Part shown: positions 11,220 to 21,858 of the stretch, piece by piece | Layout of the letters: every line of letters starts with the position of its first letter | Numbering within the stretch: the stretch's first letter is position 1 | DNA from: Hansfordia pulvinata | Taxonomy: Eukaryota > Ascomycota > Sordariomycetes > Xylariales | DNA length: 64,000 nt | Direction of reading: 5' to 3' | Assembly: GCA_006538405.1 (NCBI GenBank) | Contig: BJKQ01000019.1 | Location: forward strand, 124,001 to 188,000 | Made by a program: the position numbers and the translations under genes | The notes under the pieces: generated by a model | Database searches by the model: none | Seen by the model: the letters and a program-made list of their open reading frames with translations, nothing else | What the model was told of the DNA's origin: nothing

Positions 11220-12355
11220 GGTGTGTGTGGTTGTCTAGTCTGTTGCGTAGCTGTCATCGGCGTGTCTGTCGTGTCTTCTCGTCTGTCGTGTCGCCTGTCG
11301 CTGTCGTCTGTCGTTTCTGTCGTTCCCGTGGTGTGGTCTTGTGACTGCCGGGATTCCCTTATATCCCCCATCCCTTATCCCCCATCCCATCCCCTATCCC
11401 CCATCCCGCAAACCCGTCTTATCTCATCCCTAGGACGGCCTGCTAAGGCTTGCGCGTCCCGGCGTTCGAAACATGGCTGAGTGTCGCCATCTCGACCGGC
11501 CACATGTCTTGGCGCGCGCGGCCAATCACAGCCCGTGCGGTCTGCGGCTTACACCAGCGAGGATCGCCCGCAGGGCGGTGTTGGCGCGGCGGGAGCGGCA
11601 GGCGGCAGGCGGCAGGGATCGGTAGCTGGCATTTCGTCGAGGTTTAGCCGGCGTCAGCCAGGGGTACGAGTATGGAGGATGGGGGAATCGCGACAGTTGT
11701 CGTTGGTGATGCCTCCGTCAGCTTTGCCGGTGCTTAGCCGACTTGGCCTACGTAGAGCTGTAGGGAGGCGGCTGCAGATGTAGACGGCTGTAGTGAGGCG
11801 GTGGACTGAGACTGCAGAGGCACAAGGCTGTCCCGGCTGAGGTATGATGCGAGGCTGTCCTGAGCGAGGCCGTCATCATACGCGTTATCGCCGATGGACG
11901 TATGCTAGCTGAACCCAGACCGGACTGACCCCGCCTCTGTCAACCCCGCATGTCAGTGACTGACGTCCGTTACCAATCCATCGCGAAGCCTCACAGCATT
12001 TAGCTCCTCGCTGTATCCATCGACACAGCTCCTCACTGCATCCACCGAGCCGACCCGACGGATTCAGCTACGCTGCAACGACAGCTCGCCCAAGTCGGTA
12101 TCTCCCTGGCCACCTTTCCGTCGCCTCAATGAAGCGACACTGACAGCTTCGTCTACATCTTCGTCTCGACAGCTCCGTCTACAGCTTCGCCTCGACAGAC
12201 AGCTCTTCGACGCTGGCAGCCCATCCCGCCACCGCTTGATAGCATCACGCCCTAACAGCTCGTCCGGAGTCCCGACTCTTCAGCGACCCCCGCTGCATCC
12301 GCTCCAGCTCCCCACAGCTCACTCGTCCCGCCCGACACCCGCCACAGCTCCCGCC
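11220..12355. other. Intergenic, shared promoter region
   Basis: About 1.1 kb between the divergent transporter and GFA genes. It holds a CTGTCG-rich stretch (11240-11330), a CCCATCCC/TATCCC pyrimidine tract (11350-11415) and TC-rich leader sequence near 12120-12350. No gene is seen. Confidence 0.5.
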
Positions 12356-12777
12356 ATGCCGCCGATCCCGCCGAATCCCCCCACGAGGCCTCCTGCCACT
12401 GCGGCGCCGTCCGCCTCGCCCTGCCCTCCCCGCCCGCCCCGCCCCTCAACGAGTGCCGCTGCTCCGTCTGCTGGAGCTACGGCGCCATGTGGGCCTACTA
12501 CCCCCGGTCCGCCGTCCGCGTCTCCGTCGACGGCCGCCTCGTCGACCCCTCCCCCTCCGAGGCCGCCCCTGGCGACACCCCGGGCTTGACCGAGTACGTG
12601 CGCCAGGACCTGGGCCGCCCCAGCCCCGCCGCCTTCTGCAGCTGCGCCCGCTGCGGCGCCACGACGCACTGGTGGGTCGGCTCGCGCGGCGGCGGCGAGG
12701 ACCGCATGGGCGTCAACACGCGCGGGTTGAGCGAGGCGTCGCTGGAGGGCGTGGAGAGGAAGGTCAACTACCAGTGA
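12356..12777 (+). CDS. GFA (CENP-V/glutathione-dependent formaldehyde-activating) domain protein, apparent -1 frameshift
   Basis: The conserved frame runs to TGA at 12777 and holds the zinc ligands of the GFA fold: CHCGAV, then CRCSVC, then CSCARCGATTHWW. That is two zinc sites in a protein of about 140 residues, normal for the family. This frame contains no usable ATG upstream of the first motif. The ATG at 12356 (after CACAGCTCCCGCC) is in another frame and would join perfectly if the C run at 12377-12382 had one more C, giving a short Pro-rich N-terminus and then HEASCHCGAV. I therefore take 12356 as the start and regard the missing base as an assembly error or a recent mutation. Family members bind zinc; most fungal copies have no proven substrate. 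Confidence 0.7.
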
Positions 12778-12988
12778 GCCAGTGAGCGAGGGCACCAGAG
12801 GGCACCAGTGAGGTCACCAGTGAGGAGGTCACCAGTGTAGTCAGGTCAGGCACATTCAGTCGCAATAGTACTATTATTCCCTGCCTCATACGTCGTTTTA
12901 TACAATCATGCTCCTCGTGCCTGTAGACTGATCATGAGTCCTGCCCTGCGGCCGCGGGACTCTTGCCCACGACGGCCCCCCGGCCTCC

Positions 12989-15378
12989 CTACCCCGGCCG
13001 CGGGCTCAACGGACTCTTGCCCGGCCCCTGCGCCCGCTTCAACGCCCGCAGCTCGTCCTCCATCTTGCGCCGCAGCACCATCTCGCCCTGCAACCGTTAG
13101 CACACGCCCAACAACCTGCACACGCCCAAAAACCTGCACACGCGCGACAACCCGCAACAAAGACTCACCTTCAACAGCTCCTCGTACTTCTTCCTCTCCG
13201 CCCGCAAGCCCTTGCGGTACGACTCGGTCAGGAAGGACGTCTTGGACCCCCCGGGGACAGCGGGGTCAGGGCGCCGCCGGTGCCGCCGCTCTTGAGGCGC
13301 TCCGTGTCGAGCTCGTGCTCGAGGGCCTCCTTGTCCTTGAGCAGGCGGGCCACCTCGGCGTCCAGGCGCGCCTCGGCCACCCGGAACGCCTCCTCGGCCT
13401 CGTCGCGCGCCCGCGACGTGTCGCCCGCGGCGCCGTCCAGCTGGCCCTCGAGCGCCGCGATCCGCTTCTCGCCCGCCAGCGACTGCTTGATCACCTCCTG
13501 CAGCTCCTTGGCCGTCGACCGGAGCTCCTTCTCCAGCGTCTCGGCGCGGATCGTCACCCGCGCCATCTCCGACGAGTCGTGCATCGCCGCCGCCTCCGCC
13601 GCCCGCTCCTTGCGCGACCCGTACGCCGCGTCCAGCTCCGCCTTGACCAGCGTCGCCTCCATCTTGAACTCGGCCACCATCCCCGTCATTTCCGACAGCT
13701 CCTCCTCCTTGGCCGTCACCTCCTTCTCCTTGTCGGCGATCTGCCGGTCCCGCGCCGCCAGCTCCTCGGCGTGCGCCGCGATCTGCTGGTTTTGGTTGCT
13801 GAGCTCGTCCGTCCGCGCCGCAAGCTCCTTCGTCTTGGCCGCAAGCTCGTCCGCGTCGCCGTTGCTGGCCAGCGCTTGGTGGCTTGTCAGTGCCTGTTCG
13901 GCTCGCTGCGTCGCCTGCTCGGCCTCTTCCTTGGCCGCCAGCGCCCGCCCCGTTGCCTGCTCGGCCTCCTCTCTGGCCGCCTCGGCACGCTGCGTCGCCG
14001 CCTCGGCCTCCTCCTTGGCGACCTCGGCCTCCTCCTTGGCCGCCACGGCCGCCGCCAGCTGCGCCATCTGCGCGTCGTCGCCCTTCCGCCCCCCCTCCAG
14101 CTGCGCGATCCGCGCGTTCCTCTCCTTGAGCGCCGCGTGCGCCTCGTCGATGGCCGCCCCCTCCTCGGACCGCGCCTTCTGCACCTGCTCCAGATCGTCC
14201 AGGGCCTGCGACAGCTCCGCCCGCACGCTGCTCGTCTCGTACTCGGCCGTCGCCAGCCTGCGCTTCGTCTCCTCCAGCTCCTCCACCTTGTCCTCGATCA
14301 GCTGGTCCTTCTCCGAGTCCGACCGGCTGTTCAGCTCCCGCTGCTGCTTGATCTGCCGCTGCAGCACCCCCTTCTGCTCCTGCAGGCTCGTCGCCCGCTT
14401 GTACAGCCACTGCATCTTGGCCGAGAACGCCGGCAGCGAGTACTGCTCCTCCGTGTCGAACTCCCCGTCCGACAGGTCCGCCTCGTCCACCTCGAGGCCC
14501 TTCTCCTGCCGCGCCTTGCGCCGCTCCAGCTTCTGCTGCCGCAGGTTCGCGTACCCCGACTGCATGTCGTTCCACAGGCTGCGCAGCGTGAACTCGGACT
14601 CCCCCTGCGTCACCACCGGCGTCGCCGCCCCCGCCGGGTTGTCCTCGATCGTGTTGAGCGCCTCCGCCAGGTACTCCAGGTGGTTGTCGATCCCCGACGC
14701 CGGCGGGCTGCGATGGTTCAGGTGCGGGGTCCGTGCCAGAAGGCTGCGCGCCTGGGCGCTGAGCCGCGCCAGCTTGTCCTCGGTCGGCTGCGTGTTGCGG
14801 TTCGGCGACTTGGCCGGGATCGAGATCCGGTCCAGCTCCTCAAACGACTGGTACAGGCTGCCCTCGTAGATGAAGAACTCGTCCGGGTCGCTGCTGTTGC
14901 GCGTCGTCGGCATGCTCTCGGGGCTCGGCGGGGCGTTCGTCGGCTTGTGCGCGTGCTGCAGGATCGCCGCCGTGTGCTGCAGCAGCGCCCGCTGCGCGTG
15001 CACCAGCTCCCTCTCGGCCGCCCACAGCGCCGTCGCCAGCCCCTCGCACCGCTGCTGCGTCTCGCCCACCTCCCCGTCGTCGCCCGCCCGCGCCAGGGCC
15101 AGCGCCGCGTCCCGCTGCTTCGACGCCATCGCCAGCTCCGAGCGCGTCTGCTCGATCCGCTGCTGCAGCCCGGAGCACTGCCGCTTCACCTCGTCCACGT
15201 CGTCCGCCGACAGCACCGCCCACCCCTTGCTGTCGAGCAGCGCCGTCTCCGTCAGCAGGTGCACCTGCATCGAGTCCTTGAGGTCCACCGCCGTGCCCCG
15301 GTCGCCGAACCCCGAGTGTCGCCGGCCGGCGTACGCCTCCACCAGCGCCGCGCCTCGTGGCGCCTGCGACGTGCGCAT
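12989..15378 (-). CDS. Uds1-type (up-regulated during septation) coiled-coil protein, apparent -1 frameshift near the 3' end
   Basis: Start ATG is at 15378; an upstream in-frame GTG at 15480 is not needed. The first 120 residues hold the Uds1-like block (HLLTETALLDSKGWAVLS, then DDVDEVKRQC) leading into helices. Residues about 340-720 are almost continuous coiled coil, with heptad-like KEEAEQATQRAE repeats in the middle. The frame reads to a stop at 13228 after GGALTPLSPGG, but adding one base to the C run at 13247-13252 joins it to SKTSFLTESYRKGLRAER, the donor at 13168 and the last exon 13087-12989, ending SPLSPRPG. That extension is helical and fits the rest. Uds1 proteins are linked to septation and cell polarity in yeasts; here the role is inferred from the domain only. 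Confidence 0.8.
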
Positions 15379-15851
15379 CGCGGGGGGTCCATCGTGTTGG
15401 TGTAGAGTTTGTAGAAGGGAAGGCGTGGCACGGGGAAGCGTGGAAGCGTGGAAGCCTGCGAGTACGTACGTACCCGCCACCCAGCGGACCCGCTTTGCCC
15501 CTTTTAGCTAATTTCGGCCCTCGCGTCAGCGCCGATCGCCGTTGCCCACTCGTGGCCCGTGTCAGCTGACCGTGGCTTTAGACCGTGGCTTTAGCTGCGA
15601 TGCCTCAGTCAATCTGCCGTGCGATGCCTCAGTCAATCTGCCGTGCGATGCCTCAGTCAATCTGCTGCGTGCGTGCTGACGTGCGATGCCACTGTCAATC
15701 TGCTGACGTGCGATGGCTGCACTTGCCACTCGCCGCCGTGATGCTTGATGCCTGTCACTGATGCCTGATTGATGCCTCGAGATTCAGATAAAAACGTGAC
15801 TGCCCGTAGCCCGATTGCACCACCCCAAGTAACCCGACGTACACCTGCATC
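15379..15851. other. Intergenic, with a 24-bp array
   Basis: Bidirectional upstream region. Three to four copies of a 24-bp unit (GCGATGCCTCAGTCAATCTG core) lie at 15596-15715. A CACC-rich stretch directly precedes the plus-strand gene at 15852. Confidence 0.6.
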
Positions 15852-16172
15852 ATGGTCCGCATCACCGCCCTCGTCCTCGCCCACCTCGCCGCCGCCCACT
15901 GGACTGCCACCTGGTATGACTCCCATAAGCGATATCTCGACAAGGTCAAAGGCAATGGCCCCCGCGGCGACGGTGAGTTCGACGAGGACCCTCCCGACGA
16001 CGTCCCGCCCGGTGCCAAGTACCTCGAGTTCTGGTCCACCAACGAGGTCTTCTACATGAACGACGCCAACGGCGAGGTGGCCGCCCTCTTCCGGTCCGGT
16101 CCCACGAAAAATCGCGTCACGCCAGTGCATAAAACCTGGTCAATCCAGGGTGAAAAGGAGGCTGTGAGATGA
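15852..16172 (+). CDS. Small secreted protein, unknown function
   Basis: A 106-residue single-exon frame. The N-terminus MVRITALVLAHLAAAHW looks like a signal peptide with cleavage near residue 15-17. The mature part is polar, acidic in the middle (DGEFDEDPPDD) and lacks cysteines. A block FWSTNEVFYMND followed by GEVAALFRSG suggests a small beta-rich domain. No known family is recognised. It lies at the left edge of the accessory segment. A small secreted effector-like or cell-wall role is possible, but only size and signal peptide support it. Confidence 0.55.
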   Translation: MVRITALVLAHLAAAHWTATWYDSHKRYLDKVKGNGPRGDGEFDEDPPDDVPPGAKYLEFWSTNEVFYMNDANGEVAALFRSGPTKNRVTPVHKTWSIQGEKEAVR

Positions 16173-16458
16173 TCAGGGACGCGAACAGAGGCCCCGCGTT
16201 TGGAATATAGTATCTAGACGAGGTAGCTAATGCGGCCCTCGAGGACCGATAGTCCCGAAACCTTTCAGCCCTGCAATCGAGCGCCCCCGTGGATCACTAT
16301 CCTCCTCCTTTCGGTCGTGGATTCACCATCATCTTTGTCTTGTCGTAGGTGCCTTGTGATTAGTCGGCTCGCGGTTGTCTCGACGCTCGATGCTGGCCTG
16401 GTAGTCAGTAATCAGCTCCAAAGCCGCTTGGATAGCTGCTCACCTGCAAATGTCCAAT

Positions 16459-16779
16459 CTACTCGGAATCACTCTCTGACCACGGGACCTCGTCTCGCGG
16501 GCAGGGCCCGTACCGCTTTGGAGTCCTTCGAGTCGGTCTATTCAGCACCGGGCCGGGCCTGTCGGCGCCGGGCGCCTCCGGCATGCGGCCGTAGCTGTCG
16601 AACAGAAAGATGAAGACCAGGCCAAAGACAACCAGGAGTAGAATGAGCATGATGACGAGCGAGAGGTCCGTCTCGCCGTCAGGGCTGACGAGGAGACTTG
16701 AAGCGTAACCGAAAGCGAGGACCCAGGCGAGGCCGACAGCGAGCCTGCAGGCGAGGTGGAGGGCGGTCGAGGCATCCAT
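16459..16779 (-). CDS. Small two-helix membrane protein
   Basis: A 106-residue single-exon protein. Two hydrophobic helices are clear: residues about 8-30 (LACRLAVGLAWVLAFGYASS) and 41-62 (VIMLILLLVVFGLVFIFLF), separated by a short acidic loop SPDGETD. The C-terminal tail is Pro/Arg-rich and ends in an acidic DEVPWSESDSE. No family is recognised. It is transcribed away from the gene starting at 17345 and may share its promoter. Confidence 0.55.
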   Translation of the reverse strand: MDASTALHLACRLAVGLAWVLAFGYASSLLVSPDGETDLSLVIMLILLLVVFGLVFIFLFDSYGRMPEAPGADRPGPVLNRPTRRTPKRYGPCPRDEVPWSESDSE

Positions 16780-17344
16780 GTTGCTGCAGTTGTGGTGGCT
16801 GCTGTTTGGGGAAGTGGAAGATGGTGTGCGAGGGCAGTTGGCTGGAAGTGGGTGACTGCGGGTATCGAGGTGAAGATTGTGGAAGAGAAGTCAAGGCGAG
16901 ATGAAGGTTGTGGAAGAGAAGTCAAGGCACATTAGGAGGACAGCGAGGCAACCCCAAATGCTCGTCCAGTCTAACAGCTTGCCGCCCACAAGTCCACACC
17001 CTTCGACTTGTGCCTGATCTCCCAGTCAGAACCAGCAGTCTCTGCCTTTCCCTGACGCCCGGTGAGGCAAAGCATCGCATTAATCCGAGGCACACAAAAC
17101 TTGGTCGATTCAGAGTCACAAGTGACCGCGCCTTGCACCTGCCTGCTGGCGCGCCTAGGTCGTTCGTTCCTTCCTCGACCAGTTCACACACTGCCCGTCC
17201 ACGCCCGCCGACTTTGTCTACATGGAAACGTCCGCAGCCTCTGTCGACCTGCCGTCTACCCTCACATCTTTCAATCGACTCACCACCATCGGCCCTGCCC
17301 CTCCATCACCTCAACTTACCGTCTCGCCATACCCCACCGCAGCC

Positions 17345-18367
17345 ATGGAATCGATGCAGGATATTCGCATCAAGTATAAGGGCAACGTCACAGCCCAGAG
17401 CAAGGCCCTGACCTCGGTAATCCTCGTGCCGGTCGCAGCGCCCGACATTTTCCCCGACCTCTCCTCCGGCGAGTGTCCCGACTATAACGGGATCTTCGTC
17501 TTCCTGTGTGTCCTGCGACGGCTGTACACCCATGTCGCGTTGCGCGACCGCGGCCGACCGCAGTCAAATCCCGGCGACGCCGGTCACGAGCTGGAGGTCG
17601 AGACCTCCCAGCAGTTCAAGGTCGCCGAGGAGGCTCTGCCCCTGGCGGAGCTGGTTTTCAAGGAGTTCGAAATCAAGGACCGCAGGTTCGTGGGCAAGGT
17701 GCTGTGCGACACGCTGGTCAGCGTCTTTGGCGTCACAACCTCCTACTCGATGCCATTTGTCGACATTTTCAATTCGCCGGTCATGGTACCGCTCTGGCAC
17801 CCAAATATCTTCCGGCTCTTCCACTACACGCTGCCGGAGGAGCGGTGGGCCACGACCCCGGAGTTGTTGGTCCGACACTCAGCTGACCGAAGGACGATGA
17901 GCGAGCAGTCGCTGGTTCAGTACGACGGGCTCGGGGATCTCGGGGCGGTCATCGGGGACGAGTTTGGCGAAGTGATGAGCCGCCCCGATGGGGTGTGCGA
18001 CTACATCTTGACCTTCAACGAGCCGGCGATCGTGCGCGTTCTGTTCTCGCCGGCGCCCGCCGCAGACATCACCCTCGCCGACCTCCACACCATCACCATC
18101 CCTGCATTGGTCATTGTGGACGAGGGCGATCTTCCTTACGCCAAGTATCAAGATCGGAAGTACGTGCTGGTCTGCGCTGTGCGTCTCCGTGGTGGGAAGA
18201 GGGGCGCGGACTTTGTTCGGTTCTGGGACTCGGAGCATCGGCCCGTCCCGGTCACTATTGATTACGAGGATGTCTCGAGCGACGAGTGGGTTTTGGGGGC
18301 GCCCGGGCACGACTACATGCTCTTCTACGCTAAGGCGCCCGAGCTGGACGAGGGCGCGGGACAGTAA
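17345..18367 (+). CDS. Uncharacterised protein of about 340 residues
   Basis: A continuous frame with TAA at 18367. An earlier in-frame ATG at 17222 would add 41 residues, but the DNA between is pyrimidine-rich like a fungal leader, and GCAGCCATGG at 17345 is a good start context. The protein is soluble, with no signal peptide or membrane helix. It reads like a globular domain: FEIKDRRFVGKVLCDTLV, then MPFVDIFNSPVMVPLWHP. Near the end, KYVLVCAVRLRGGKRG, then FVRFWDSEH and HDYMLFYAK recall the closing strands of papain-fold ubiquitin peptidases, but no catalytic Cys box is visible, so I do not assign that function. Confidence 0.65.
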   Translation: MESMQDIRIKYKGNVTAQSKALTSVILVPVAAPDIFPDLSSGECPDYNGIFVFLCVLRRLYTHVALRDRGRPQSNPGDAGHELEVETSQQFKVAEEALPLAELVFKEFEIKDRRFVGKVLCDTLVSVFGVTTSYSMPFVDIFNSPVMVPLWHPNIFRLFHYTLPEERWATTPELLVRHSADRRTMSEQSLVQYDGLGDLGAVIGDEFGEVMSRPDGVCDYILTFNEPAIVRVLFSPAPAADITLADLHTITIPALVIVDEGDLPYAKYQDRKYVLVCAVRLRGGKRGADFVRFWDSEHRPVPVTIDYEDVSSDEWVLGAPGHDYMLFYAKAPELDEGAGQ

Positions 18368-18555
18368 TGGCGTGCGACGTAAAACGGAGGAGAGGAATTC
18401 ATAACTCGGCGATGTAAGGCACGCGTTATAAACGCCTCTGTCGTATTGCTAGCTCGGTTAACATTTCATCAAACGAAACTTGTCCCCGTCTCCGCTAAAC
18501 TTGTCCCCGTCTCCGCTAAAACGCGCCGCACACATCCATGCTCGTCACTGCTTAC

Positions 18556-21500
18556 CTATGGCTTCAGCAACTCCGGGAAGAAAACGCCCACAATCCACTT
18601 ATACTCTTCCCGTTCGCGGGAGGACATTTTCACGTCCCGCAGCCCATCCGGGTCGCTCCAGCCGAAGAGGCCATCACGAGTAAAGAAGCACCGTCCCCGA
18701 TCGATCCAGCGCAGCTCCCGCTCTTCCGGGTAGATGGCCAGGACTCCGAGTCCTCCGGGCACGAGTCCCGCCGGGGTGGAGACGATGCCGTCGACATTCT
18801 TCGACGGGCGAGGGGTCCTGCCGGCCTTGAGCGCCTCGCCCAGGCCCTCTCCGTGCTCGCGCAATAGGGCCACAAACTCCGTCATTTCGTGCATCGTGCC
18901 TTCTAGCAGGGGCTCGACGACGGCCGCCAGGCCCGTGGCCGACTGCCAACGCGACTCCACCAGGCGGGCGAGCTGCCACATGTTGAAGACAACCCCGCCC
19001 ATCGTCCAGCAGGCGGCCACCTTCTCCCGGTCGACCGTGTCGGCGAACGTGCGAATCAGCAGCACGAGGGCGTCGACGGGCACGACCGGCGGGCCCTGCT
19101 CCAGGTGGCGGATGACCGCGCGGAGCTTGTGGTGGGGCAGGGCGTCCCAGTTGGCGGCCTGCACGACCGCATACACGCCCAGGAAGTTGACGAAGAAGTT
19201 GGCCGACGGGACTAGGTCCGGCCCCTTGGTCTTCAACTGCCAGGTGCGCACCACCGTCCAAGGCTTGAGCGCGGTGTGGCCCGGCTCCTCCTGTGCCCGG
19301 GCGTGGCGCAAGAGCGACATCAGCTGATCCCAGTCAGCCGCACCCGCCAGGCTGCTGAACACCGCGCCGACCCGCAGCTGCAGCTGCGTCGCCTCGTCCT
19401 CCTTGCCGGCCATTTCCTCGGACAGGCGCCGGGCCTCCGCCTGCATATCGGCAATCACCGCCCGTAACCCGTCCGTCCTGTCCTCCAGACGCGAAGCATG
19501 GAGCTCGAGCCTCCGGCCCTTGGTCTCGAGCATCCGGCCATTGGCCTCGAGCATCCGGCCATTGGCCTCGAGCATCCGGCCCTTGGCCTCGAGAGATCCC
19601 ACCGTGGCCTCGAGAGATCCCACTGTGGCCTGTGTCCCCCGGGCCACCAGTGACAGCACGGTCACGGCACGTTGTAGCGCGCGGCTCCACCTGTAAAGGC
19701 GGGCGTTCGTTACGGCCAGGTGGATGACCTTCGCCTCGAGCGCGTTCTTCTCGGCGTAAACCCCGGACAACGCGCGACCCAGCTCCCCGACCTCGTCCTC
19801 GAGCGATTGCTCGCCCTTTTGCTGCAGGTCGCTCATCGACGTCTCGTGCTCTTGCTTTAAGACGCCAATTCGGCGGACCTGCTCGTCGGTGGCCTTTTCG
19901 GCAGTTCTCAGTCTCGCAGCGGTATTGTCGGCATCTCGTCGAAGGCGGTCCAGGGAAGCTTCCGCAGCTGCCACCCTGTCATTGCACCTGGCGAGACCGC
20001 CCTCGAGCCTCGCGACGGACTCGCGGCTTTCGCCAAGGTCACGCTCGAGCCGGGCCTTCTCGGCCAACAGCTCCGTGTTCTCGGCGAGCTGCTCGGTGGC
20101 CTGCTGCACGACGGCGAGATGCTGTGTGGTCTGCTGATGTCGTATCTCTCTCTCGTGCTTGATCTGCCAATTGTATCGGCCCATGGCCAGCATCACGGTC
20201 CCGCTGCGCCAGGCCTCGGGCATCACCTGATATGCATCATGCAGCTGGTCCGCCTTCTCTTTCAATGGGACCATCTCGTCTTCCAGCCCACGCACGCGCT
20301 CGAGCGCCTGTTCCAGTTGGGTCTCTAGGCCACTCTTCTCGGCCTGTACGCCATTCAGTGCTGTAGCCGCCGCCTGCTGCTGCTTTTGGTGTTGGCCTTT
20401 TGCACGATCCAGAGCACCCTGCCATGTCTTGTCCGCCGCGGTCGCCGCTTCCGCCGCGTCGTCGAGTGCCTTTTTCATGCGAGCGGCGACCGCTTCGACG
20501 GCCTGCTTCTTCTCGGCTGCCGCGATGTTGGCCGAGTTAGCGTGCTTCTCGTTGGCCTCTCGGAGCGCCGTGGCTTTATCCTTAGCTGCCTTGTCGGCAG
20601 CCACGCCGGCAGCCGTTTCCTGGCGGCGGTCGGCTGCCTCCCTGGCTTCTGCAACAGCCTCGCGAACGGCATTTTTGACCGCCTCCTCCTTCTCCTTGCG
20701 GGCATTGGCGGCAGCCCTTGCAAGAGCCGCATTATGGGCCTTTGTGGCCTTCTGGAGAGCCGCATCCTGGGCCCCTGCGGCCTTGGTGGCAGCCTCCTTG
20801 AGCGCCGCCTCTTTCTCCTCGCGGGCATTGGCGGCAGCCCTTACAAGAGCTGCATTCCGGGCATCTGCGGCCTTCTGGCGAGCCGTATTCCGGGCCTCTG
20901 TGGCCTTGGTGGCAGCCTTCTGGAGAGCCGCATCTTGGGCCTCTTCGGCCTTGGTGGCAGCCTTCCGGAGAGCCGCATCTTGGGCCTCTGCGGCCTTGGT
21001 AGCAGCTTCCTCGAGGGCCGCTTCCTCCGCATTGGCAGCATCGACGGCAGCCTTCTTGAGAGCGTCCTTTAGAGCCTCGGCAGCCCCGATGGCAGCCTTC
21101 TCAAGAGCCGCCTTTTGAGCTCCGGCGGCATCAGCGGCAGCCTTCTGGAGGGCCGCCTTTTGTGCCCCGGCGGCATCGGCGGCAGCCTTTTGGAGGGCCG
21201 CCTCTTTCGACCTGGTAGCCTCCTTAGCAGCCTTAGCGAGAGCCGCCTTCTTCGACCTGGCGGCCTCGGTTGCAGCCTCGTCGAGAGCCGCCTCTCTCGA
21301 CTTGGCAGCCTCGGCCGCAGCCTCCTCCAGAGCCGCCTCTTTCGACTTGGCAGCCTCCTCGAGAGCCGCCTCTTTCGACTTGGCAGCCTCCTCGAGAGCC
21401 GCCTTTTGCGACTTGGCAGCCGCATTGGCTGCATTGCTGGCTGCCACCTGGAGTTGACCGACTTTGGTATAATTGGCGATCTGTGCGGCCTCGAGCTCTT

Positions 21501-21858
21501 TAGCGGCGTTCTGTGCGGCTTCCTGGAGCGCGGTCTCTCGATCTTTAGCGGCGTTATCGGCGGCTTCTTTAAGGGCGTCCGCCTTAGCTTTTTCGGCATT
21601 GGAAACCGCCGCGGTCAGTGCCGCCTTTTTATCGTTAACGGCCGCGATTATTGCCGCATTTCTTTCGTCGGACAGGGCCTTTTCGCGAGCTTGGGCTGCG
21701 TCGCGGAATGCGAGCGTCTTCTTGGTTATCTTCGCGATCAGTTTCCTTTGGTCTCGGAGCTTCTCGAGACGCTCGTCTATGTCAATCCATGTGTCGCGGG
21801 CTTCGAGGACGGCGTCGACGCAGTCGTATATAACGTCGATTTTGTTTTTTGGCGGCAT
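18556..21858 (-). CDS. Giant alanine-rich coiled-coil protein (1,100 residues) with a globular C-terminal domain
   Basis: An uninterrupted 1,100-codon frame from ATG 21858 to TAG 18556. Residues about 60-430 are built from an 11-15-residue repeat, consensus AAxKAxEAQDAALxKAA, giving one very long Ala/Lys/Glu helix. Residues 440-760 are ordinary heptad coiled coil (LEQALERVRGLEDEM and others), including VGSLEATVGSLEAKG and short NGRMLEA repeats. From about residue 830 a non-repetitive domain follows: DWDQLMSLLRHA, NFFVNFLGVYAVVQAANW, FGWSDPDGL and EEYKWIVGVFFPELL. No motor, ATPase or membrane motif is present. The repeat resembles TolA/LEA-like helices in composition only. It diverges from the gene at 22381 across 520 bp. 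Function is unknown; a structural or scaffold role is inferred. Confidence 0.8.
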   Translation of the reverse strand: MPPKNKIDVIYDCVDAVLEARDTWIDIDERLEKLRDQRKLIAKITKKTLAFRDAAQAREKALSDERNAAIIAAVNDKKAALTAAVSNAEKAKADALKEAADNAAKDRETALQEAAQNAAKELEAAQIANYTKVGQLQVAASNAANAAAKSQKAALEEAAKSKEAALEEAAKSKEAALEEAAAEAAKSREAALDEAATEAARSKKAALAKAAKEATRSKEAALQKAAADAAGAQKAALQKAAADAAGAQKAALEKAAIGAAEALKDALKKAAVDAANAEEAALEEAATKAAEAQDAALRKAATKAEEAQDAALQKAATKATEARNTARQKAADARNAALVRAAANAREEKEAALKEAATKAAGAQDAALQKATKAHNAALARAAANARKEKEEAVKNAVREAVAEAREAADRRQETAAGVAADKAAKDKATALREANEKHANSANIAAAEKKQAVEAVAARMKKALDDAAEAATAADKTWQGALDRAKGQHQKQQQAAATALNGVQAEKSGLETQLEQALERVRGLEDEMVPLKEKADQLHDAYQVMPEAWRSGTVMLAMGRYNWQIKHEREIRHQQTTQHLAVVQQATEQLAENTELLAEKARLERDLGESRESVARLEGGLARCNDRVAAAEASLDRLRRDADNTAARLRTAEKATDEQVRRIGVLKQEHETSMSDLQQKGEQSLEDEVGELGRALSGVYAEKNALEAKVIHLAVTNARLYRWSRALQRAVTVLSLVARGTQATVGSLEATVGSLEAKGRMLEANGRMLEANGRMLETKGRRLELHASRLEDRTDGLRAVIADMQAEARRLSEEMAGKEDEATQLQLRVGAVFSSLAGAADWDQLMSLLRHARAQEEPGHTALKPWTVVRTWQLKTKGPDLVPSANFFVNFLGVYAVVQAANWDALPHHKLRAVIRHLEQGPPVVPVDALVLLIRTFADTVDREKVAACWTMGGVVFNMWQLARLVESRWQSATGLAAVVEPLLEGTMHEMTEFVALLREHGEGLGEALKAGRTPRPSKNVDGIVSTPAGLVPGGLGVLAIYPEERELRWIDRGRCFFTRDGLFGWSDPDGLRDVKMSSREREEYKWIVGVFFPELLKP

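Noticed and set aside
12934..15405. An 823-codon plus-strand frame rich in Arg/Leu
   Set aside because: It is the antisense of the Uds1 coiled-coil gene; composition is an artefact of GC-rich codons and it has no motif.
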